Source of the DNA: an uncultured Pantoea sp.
Lineage (GTDB): Bacteria; Pseudomonadota; Gammaproteobacteria; Enterobacterales; Enterobacteriaceae
Assembly (NCBI GenBank): GCA_913778495.1
Contig: CAJYVD010000010.1
Coordinates: 1 to 64,000, forward strand
Length of the DNA: 64,000 bases
Reading direction: 5' to 3'
The notes under the pieces were generated by a model. It did no database searches, was not told the origin of the DNA, and saw only the letters and a program-made list of their open reading frames with translations. Positions 59,223-64,000 of this stretch are shown piece by piece; the stretch's first letter is position 1, and every line of letters begins with the position of its first letter. Made by a program: the position numbers and the translations under genes.

Positions 59223-60455
59223 GTGAAGACGTTTCTGGTCGGTGGTGCAGTGCGTGATGCCTTATTGCGCCTACCGGTAAAAGACCGGGATTGGGTCGTG
59301 GTGGGTGCCACGCCTGATGCCATGCTGCAGCAGGGCTTTCAGCAAGTGGGCCGTGATTTTCCGGTATATCTCCATCCGCAAAGCCGCGAAGAGTACGCGC
59401 TGGCGCGCACCGAGCGCAAAAGTGGTAATGGCTACACCGGATTTGTGACGCAGTTTGCGCCGGACGTGACGCTGGAGCAAGATTTACAGCGCCGCGATCT
59501 CACCATCAATGCTATCGCACAAGCCAGTGACGGCACGCTCATTGATCCCTGGCAGGGCCAGCGAGATTTAGCCGCCCGCACGCTGCGGCACGTGTCGCCC
59601 GCATTTCAGGAAGATCCCCTGCGCGTACTGCGCGTGGCGCGCTTTGCCGCACGCTTCGCCCACCTCAACTTCCGCGTGGCCGACGAGACAATGGCGCTGA
59701 TGCGCGCGATGTCGACCAGCGGTGAATTGGCGCATCTTACGGCCGAACGGGTATGGAAAGAGACGGAAAAAGCCCTGCTAACGCGCAATCCTCAGGTTTA
59801 CTTTCAGGTGCTGCGCGACTGTGGTGCACTGCAGGTGCTTTTCCCCGAACTCGATCGCCTGTATGGCATTCCCGCGCCGGTAAAATGGCATCCGGAGATC
59901 GATACCGGCGTACACACGCTGATGACGCTGATGATGTCGGCCGCGATCTCTGACGCGCTGGATGTCCGGTTCGCCACTCTGTTCCACGATGTGGGTAAGG
60001 CGCTGACGCCGCCGGAAAAATGGCCAAGTCACCATGGTCATGGCCTTGCCGGCGTGCCGATCGTGGAGGCCCTGTGCCAGCGTCTGCGCGTGCCGAACCA
60101 CGTACGCGATCTTGCCTTGCTGGTGACAGAATTTCACGATGTGGTGCACACCATTGAGCGCATGTCGGCGGCGGCCCTCGTGGCGCTGTTTGACCGTCTT
60201 GATGCATGGCGTAAACCTGAGCGAGTCGAAAAAATGGCGCGGGTCAGCGAAGCCGACGCGCGCGGTCGCGCAGGCATGGAGAGCAACGCGTATCCGCAAG
60301 GCGATTATCTGCGCAAGGCATTTTCGCTGGCTAAGGCGGTACCGACCAACGCGGTGATCGAAGCAGGCTTTAAGGGCGCGGCGGTGCGCGAGGAGTTAAC
60401 GCGACGCCGGGTTGCTCGCGTACAGGAAGGTTTGCTGAACGCGCGGTCCGATTAA
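59223..60455 (+). CDS. tRNA nucleotidyltransferase CCA-adding enzyme
   Basis: A 410-residue class II CCA enzyme that adds and repairs the 3' CCA end of tRNA. The N-terminal head has [12 protein letters not shown] and KDRDWVVVG with the metal-binding DxD pair, then RRDLTINA and the RVWKETE region. An HD phosphohydrolase domain ([16 protein letters not shown]) spans about 225-340, typical of the gammaproteobacterial form. The start is a GTG at 59223 with GGAG upstream. E. coli Cca is 412 residues. Confidence 0.96.
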   Translation: MKTFLVGGAVRDALLRLPVKDRDWVVVGATPDAMLQQGFQQVGRDFPVYLHPQSREEYALARTERKSGNGYTGFVTQFAPDVTLEQDLQRRDLTINAIAQASDGTLIDPWQGQRDLAARTLRHVSPAFQEDPLRVLRVARFAARFAHLNFRVADETMALMRAMSTSGELAHLTAERVWKETEKALLTRNPQVYFQVLRDCGALQVLFPELDRLYGIPAPVKWHPEIDTGVHTLMTLMMSAAISDALDVRFATLFHDVGKALTPPEKWPSHHGHGLAGVPIVEALCQRLRVPNHVRDLALLVTEFHDVVHTIERMSAAALVALFDRLDAWRKPERVEKMARVSEADARGRAGMESNAYPQGDYLRKAFSLAKAVPTNAVIEAGFKGAAVREELTRRRVARVQEGLLNARSD

Positions 60456-60465
60456 CAGACCGCGC
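60441..60465. terminator. Hairpin at the cca/uppP junction
   Basis: Perfect 8-bp stem GCGCGGTC (60441-60448) with GACCGCGC (60458-60465) overlapping the cca stop, between convergent genes. No T tract follows, so termination strength is uncertain. Confidence 0.45.
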
Positions 60466-60472
60466 GCAGTGA

Positions 60473-61294
60473 TTACATGAAGATGGCGTAGACCGCAGCC
60501 GCGACGATAAAACGGTAAATCGCGAAGGAAACAAACGAGATACGTTTGATCAGCTCAAGGAAGACTTTGATGGCCAGCAGCGCCACAACAAAGGCGGTGA
60601 CAAAGCCCACGGCAAACATGGGGAAATCAGCTCGTGTGAGGAATCCCATGCTTTTGTAGAGATCCAGCACGGTGGCGCCCATCATCATTGGCACCGCCAA
60701 AATGAAGGAGAATTCAGAGGCTGCATAGCGGCTCACGCCCATCAGCATCCCACCTGAAATGGTTGCGCCGGAACGCGAGAAGCCAGGCCACAGTGCCAGA
60801 CACTGGAAGCAGCCAATCATAAACGCCTGACGGTAAGTGATGTCATCAACGCCCACCGCTTTGGGCTGCTTGGGCTTGAGGAATTCCGCTGCCAGCAGCA
60901 GCACCCCGCCAACCACCAGCGCATACATGACGTTAATCGGGTTAAACAGCGTTTTGATTTGATCGTGCAGCACCAGGCCAATCACGACCGCAGGTATCAT
61001 GCCAAGCAAGATATGAATCAGAGTCAACTTGCCCGTACCCACGCCTTCATGCCGCTCCTGGCCAAAATGAATCCCAATGAGCCCAAACAAACGGCGCCAA
61101 AACATCACCACGACCGCCAGAATCGATCCCAGCTGAATCACAACCTCAAAGGTTTCTGCCTTGTCGCCCTCAAATCCCAGCAGATGGCCAACAATAATCA
61201 TGTGCCCCGTGGAAGAGACCGGCAGGAACTCCGTAAGGCCCTCCACAACCCCGAGGATTGCAGCAACCCAAAGCTGATGAATGTCTGCCATCAA
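60473..61294 (-). CDS. Undecaprenyl-diphosphate phosphatase UppP (BacA)
   Basis: A 273-residue polytopic membrane enzyme, same length as E. coli BacA, that recycles undecaprenyl pyrophosphate for peptidoglycan and O-antigen synthesis. Its two active-site motifs are present: [15 protein letters not shown] (about 18) and [13 protein letters not shown] (about 170). Excess gives bacitracin resistance. It follows folB on the same strand after a terminator. Confidence 0.96.
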   Translation of the reverse strand: MMADIHQLWVAAILGVVEGLTEFLPVSSTGHMIIVGHLLGFEGDKAETFEVVIQLGSILAVVVMFWRRLFGLIGIHFGQERHEGVGTGKLTLIHILLGMIPAVVIGLVLHDQIKTLFNPINVMYALVVGGVLLLAAEFLKPKQPKAVGVDDITYRQAFMIGCFQCLALWPGFSRSGATISGGMLMGVSRYAASEFSFILAVPMMMGATVLDLYKSMGFLTRADFPMFAVGFVTAFVVALLAIKVFLELIKRISFVSFAIYRFIVAAAVYAIFM

Positions 61295-61325
61295 AATATT
61301 CCCCTATCCGTTTTAAACAGTAAAA

Positions 61326-61350
61326 AGGCGGTCGCACTCAGCTACCGCCT
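61326..61350 (-). terminator. Terminator between folB and uppP
   Basis: Stem AGGCGGT (61326-61332) with ACCGCCT (61344-61350); on the minus strand it is followed by five T residues. It lies 33-56 bases upstream of the uppP start, so it could also act as a leader terminator for uppP. Confidence 0.65.
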
Positions 61351-61460
61351 GAAATTATGCCTACGCCTGGCTGAAGGAAACCTTAAGGATTTCGGTCACT
61401 TCGCACGGGTTGGCGCAGCGGCCTCGTTGTGAGGCCCACCCTAATTTGGTTTGGTTTCAT

Positions 61461-61476
61461 TGTGATGGCAATCACG
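61461..61476. promoter_or_regulatory. CRP-like site
   Basis: TGTGATGGCAATCACG matches the CRP core TGTGA-N6-TCACA in all but the last base. It lies just downstream of the folB stop and about 170 bases upstream of uppP. Such motifs occur by chance, and a role is unproven. Confidence 0.35.
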
Positions 61477-61482
61477 GAAAGT

Positions 61483-61842
61483 TTATTTAGGAATAGTCCC
61501 GCGCTCAATACGCACGCCCACGGTGGCCGCCTGGGCCACAGCCCCCGGTTTTCCTACCTTTATGCGCACACCGGGCATTTTGAAACGGTTCATCAACAGA
61601 TCGGCGATTTCTTCCGCCACGCGTTCAACCAGCGCGAACCGCTGACCTTGCAGGTGGGTAAGAATGACCTCGCTGACATCGGCGTAGCTCAAACAATCGT
61701 TCACATCGTCACTGGCGGCGGCGCGACGGTTATCCCACACCATTTCGACATCGAGCACCAGCTTCTGCTGAATGCCCTGCTCCCAGTCGTAAACGCCAAT
61801 GGTGGTGAACACGGTGAGTTGCTCTATAAATACGATATCCAT
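61483..61842 (-). CDS. Dihydroneopterin aldolase FolB
   Basis: A 119-residue enzyme of folate synthesis that cleaves 7,8-dihydroneopterin to 6-hydroxymethyl-dihydropterin and glycolaldehyde. The N-terminal VFIEQLTVFTTIGVYDWEQG and the CLSYADVSEVILTHLQGQ blocks are typical, as is ALVERVAEEIADLL with the substrate-binding Glu. E. coli FolB has 122 residues. Divergent from plsY, the standard enterobacterial arrangement. Confidence 0.95.
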   Translation of the reverse strand: MDIVFIEQLTVFTTIGVYDWEQGIQQKLVLDVEMVWDNRRAAASDDVNDCLSYADVSEVILTHLQGQRFALVERVAEEIADLLMNRFKMPGVRIKVGKPGAVAQAATVGVRIERGTIPK

Positions 61843-61949
61843 GATGTCAGTCTCTGTTTTTAGCCAGGCCGGATACCACTTCCGGCGGATTGTGCGTATT
61901 ATCCACGCTTAGTGACAACAAAACGACCCAAAAGGAACGGTACGACGCT

Positions 61950-62546
61950 ATGAGTGCTATCGCGCTTGGTATGATTATTTTCGCGTATCTTTGCGGCTCG
62001 ATATCCAGTGCGATTTTGGTGTGCAAACTCGCGCGTTTACCCGATCCACGAACGGCCGGTTCGGGCAATCCTGGGGCCACCAATGTGCTACGTCTGGGTG
62101 GCAAAGCGGCGGCCGCATGCGTGCTTGTTTTTGACGTTGCCAAAGGCATGCTGCCGGTGTGGATCGCGTATCTCATGCACGTGACGCCGATGTACCTCGG
62201 CTTGACCGCGATTGCCGCGTGCCTCGGCCATATTTATCCGGTGTTCTTCCATTTTCGCGGTGGGAAAGGCGTCGCCACGGCGTTTGGTGCCATCGCGCCC
62301 ATCGGCTGGGATTTGACCGGCTTGATGACCGGTACATGGCTGCTGACGGTGCTGCTGAGCGGCTACTCGTCGCTGGGCGCGATTGTCAGCGCGCTGATTG
62401 CCCCCTTCTACGTGTGGTGGTTCAAGCCGCAATTTACCTTTCCGGTCTCAATGCTGTCGTGTTTGATTCTGTTGCGCCACCACGACAATATTCAGCGCCT
62501 GTGGCGCGGCCAGGAAAGCAAAATCTGGAAGCGAAAAAAGCGATAA
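61950..62546 (+). CDS. Glycerol-3-phosphate acyltransferase PlsY (YgiH)
   Basis: A 198-residue membrane protein that transfers acyl groups from acyl-phosphate to glycerol 3-phosphate. It carries [19 protein letters not shown] (about 15), [16 protein letters not shown] (about 38) and [13 protein letters not shown] (about 104), the three conserved loops. Start at 61950 (MSAIALGMI) with AAAGGAA upstream; the frame to 61890 overlaps the folB promoter region. E. coli YgiH is 205 residues. Confidence 0.95.
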   Translation: MSAIALGMIIFAYLCGSISSAILVCKLARLPDPRTAGSGNPGATNVLRLGGKAAAACVLVFDVAKGMLPVWIAYLMHVTPMYLGLTAIAACLGHIYPVFFHFRGGKGVATAFGAIAPIGWDLTGLMTGTWLLTVLLSGYSSLGAIVSALIAPFYVWWFKPQFTFPVSMLSCLILLRHHDNIQRLWRGQESKIWKRKKR

Positions 62547-62573
62547 AAAAAACCGGCGCGAGGCCGGTTTTTT
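62545..62573. terminator. Bidirectional terminator (plsY / tsaD)
   Basis: A-run, 7-bp stem AACCGGC (62551-62557) with GCCGGTT (62563-62569), then a T run. It lies between the convergent stops of plsY and tsaD. Confidence 0.88.
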
Positions 62574-62574
62574 C

Positions 62575-63588
62575 TTAGATGGCGGGTAACTCTGCCAGTG
62601 GCCAGCGAGGCCGCACGCTGACCCCCAGCTCACCGCGCGTACCGCCCTTTAATCGCACCATGCCGGCATAGGCGATCATCGCGCCGTTATCGGTACAAAA
62701 CTCAGGGCGCGCGTAGAACACCTCACCGTGACGTGCCTGCATCATCTCCGCCATGCGCTCGCGCAGCGTGCGGTTGGCGCTAACGCCACCGGCAATCACC
62801 AGCCGCGTAAAGCCAGTCTGCTCCAGCGCGCGCTTGCACTTGATCATCAGCGTATCTACCACGGCATCTTCAAAGGCCCGCGCGATGTCAGCACGCGCCT
62901 GCTCATCGCCCTCGTGCTCGCGAATGGTATTGGCGGCAAAGGTTTTTAATCCTGAGAAGCTAAAATCCAGCCCCGGGCGATCGGTCATGGGACGCGGGAA
63001 ACGGAAGCGGCCCGGCGTGCCCTGCTGCGCCATGCGCGATAGCATCGGCCCGCCAGGATAATCCAATCCCAGCAGCTTGGCGGTTTTGTCGAACGCTTCT
63101 CCGGCCGCATCATCAATGGATTCGCCCAGCAGCGAATATTCACCGATGCCGGTCACGCTGATTAACTGCGTATGCCCGCCAGAGACCAACAGCGCCACAA
63201 ACGGAAACGCGGGGGGATTGTCTTCCAGCATCGGCGCCAGCAGATGGCCTTCCATATGGTGCACCGGCACGGCAGGCACGTTCCACGCGAACGCCAGCGC
63301 CCGCCCCACCGTCGCGCCCACGAGCAGCGCGCCCACCAGGCCCGGGCCGGCGGTGTAGGCCACAGCATCAATATCACCCGCCTGGAGCCCTGCTTCTTTC
63401 AGCGCCGCCTGGATCAGGGGCACCGTTTTCCGTACGTGGTCGCGCGATGCCAGCTCCGGCACCACGCCGCCGTAATCCGCGTGCAATTTGACCTGGCTGT
63501 ATAATTGATTCGCCAGCAGACCGGACGCATCGTCATAAATCGCGATGCCGGTTTCATCGCAGGACGTTTCAATACCCAGAACTCGCAT
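62575..63588 (-). CDS. tRNA t6A modification protein TsaD
   Basis: A 337-residue Kae1/TsaD-family ATPase, identical in length to E. coli TsaD. With TsaB, C and E it makes N6-threonylcarbamoyladenosine at position 37 of ANN-decoding tRNAs. The metal-binding [10 protein letters not shown] (His-x3-His) is at about residue 110; [13 protein letters not shown] and [11 protein letters not shown] are also present. The start [14 protein letters not shown] at 63588 matches the family; the upstream frame to 63762 is the rpsU promoter region. Divergent from rpsU. Confidence 0.97.
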   Translation of the reverse strand: MRVLGIETSCDETGIAIYDDASGLLANQLYSQVKLHADYGGVVPELASRDHVRKTVPLIQAALKEAGLQAGDIDAVAYTAGPGLVGALLVGATVGRALAFAWNVPAVPVHHMEGHLLAPMLEDNPPAFPFVALLVSGGHTQLISVTGIGEYSLLGESIDDAAGEAFDKTAKLLGLDYPGGPMLSRMAQQGTPGRFRFPRPMTDRPGLDFSFSGLKTFAANTIREHEGDEQARADIARAFEDAVVDTLMIKCKRALEQTGFTRLVIAGGVSANRTLRERMAEMMQARHGEVFYARPEFCTDNGAMIAYAGMVRLKGGTRGELGVSVRPRWPLAELPAI

Positions 63589-63671
63589 AGCTTTATCACC
63601 CTCTTCTTGCGGCGCGCAGTGTAGCACAAGCCCAATCGCGCCTGAGAGACTTTGCAGCTGAAAAAGTGTTT

Positions 63672-63699
63672 TTGTGTCGCATAAAGAGTGCGCTATACT
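63672..63699 (+). promoter_or_regulatory. Likely rpsU promoter
   Basis: TTGTGT (63672-63677) and TATACT (63694-63699) are separated by 16 bases, giving a sigma-70 type promoter upstream of the rpsU start at 63868. It matches the usual position of the macromolecular-synthesis operon promoter (rpsU-dnaG-rpoD). Confidence 0.6.
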
Positions 63700-63822
63700 C
63701 CACGGCCTGAAAAAACCGGCAGCCGCAACGGCACACGCCCCTGTTGGTTCTAAATTGTCCATGGTGCTTTACAAGCCAGCTGCGGTTGGAGTAAAATGCT
63801 GCACCATTTTGAAATGTGCTGA

Positions 63823-64000
<178 letters not shown>

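Overview
This window is chromosomal DNA of an enterobacterium. From about 20.2 kb to the end, the genes and their local order match the E. coli metC/exbBD - yqhC/dkgA - ftsP/plsC/parC - mdaB/ygiN - parE/yqiA/cpdA/yqiB/nudF - tolC/ygiBCD - ribB - ubiK - hldE/glnE/ygiF - ygiM/cca - uppP/folB - plsY - tsaD/rpsU neighbourhood. Lengths and start contexts fit those families closely. The GC-rich codon use, YlaC, an MHYT-GGDEF-EAL protein and BapA-type adhesin pieces suggest Erwiniaceae (Pantoea, Erwinia, Mixta) or a close relative. That placement is inference; no rRNA is present.

Region by region. 0-11 kb is accessory or poorly conserved: an orphan LuxR-type response regulator, a YjlB-like cupin, a TetR/DUF417 divergent pair with two matching operators, a deletion scar of a second (lateral, Flag-2) flagellar cluster in which truncated lafU and lfhA meet head to head, an unrecognised acidic protein with a hairpin-rich leader, ylaC, a MocR regulator and a large c-di-GMP enzyme. 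11.8-17 kb holds a complete archaic (Csu/spore-coat-U) chaperone-usher pilus operon, followed by a citrate-type MFS symporter. 18.7-20.2 kb encodes an Ig-like repeat protein without a signal peptide.

20.2-33.6 kb is conserved core with local changes: yqhD is absent between yqhC and dkgA, and two small glycosyltransferases plus a periplasmic PheC-like protein lie between parC and mdaB. 33.7-40.1 kb is the most unusual part. A minus-strand gene set encodes a short BapA-prefix protein, an OmpA-family periplasmic/outer-membrane protein and a 1051-residue Ig-like protein with a BapA-like C-terminal end, with no type I secretion genes beside it. A LysR regulator and a possible small ORF behind a perfect palindrome flank it.

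41.4-64 kb is almost entirely housekeeping: topoisomerase IV subunits, tolC, the cAMP phosphodiesterase cpdA, ribB under an FMN riboswitch, LPS heptose synthesis (hldE), GlnE, tRNA CCA addition, undecaprenyl-PP phosphatase, folate synthesis, PlsY, TsaD and the start of rpsU. zupT is missing from its usual place between ygiD and ribB, where a SleB-like hydrolase lies.

A theme of the accessory genes is surface attachment and its control: archaic pili, three Ig-like repeat proteins, an OmpA-like anchor, a c-di-GMP enzyme and a relic flagellar locus. No IS element, tRNA, prophage or CRISPR array was seen.
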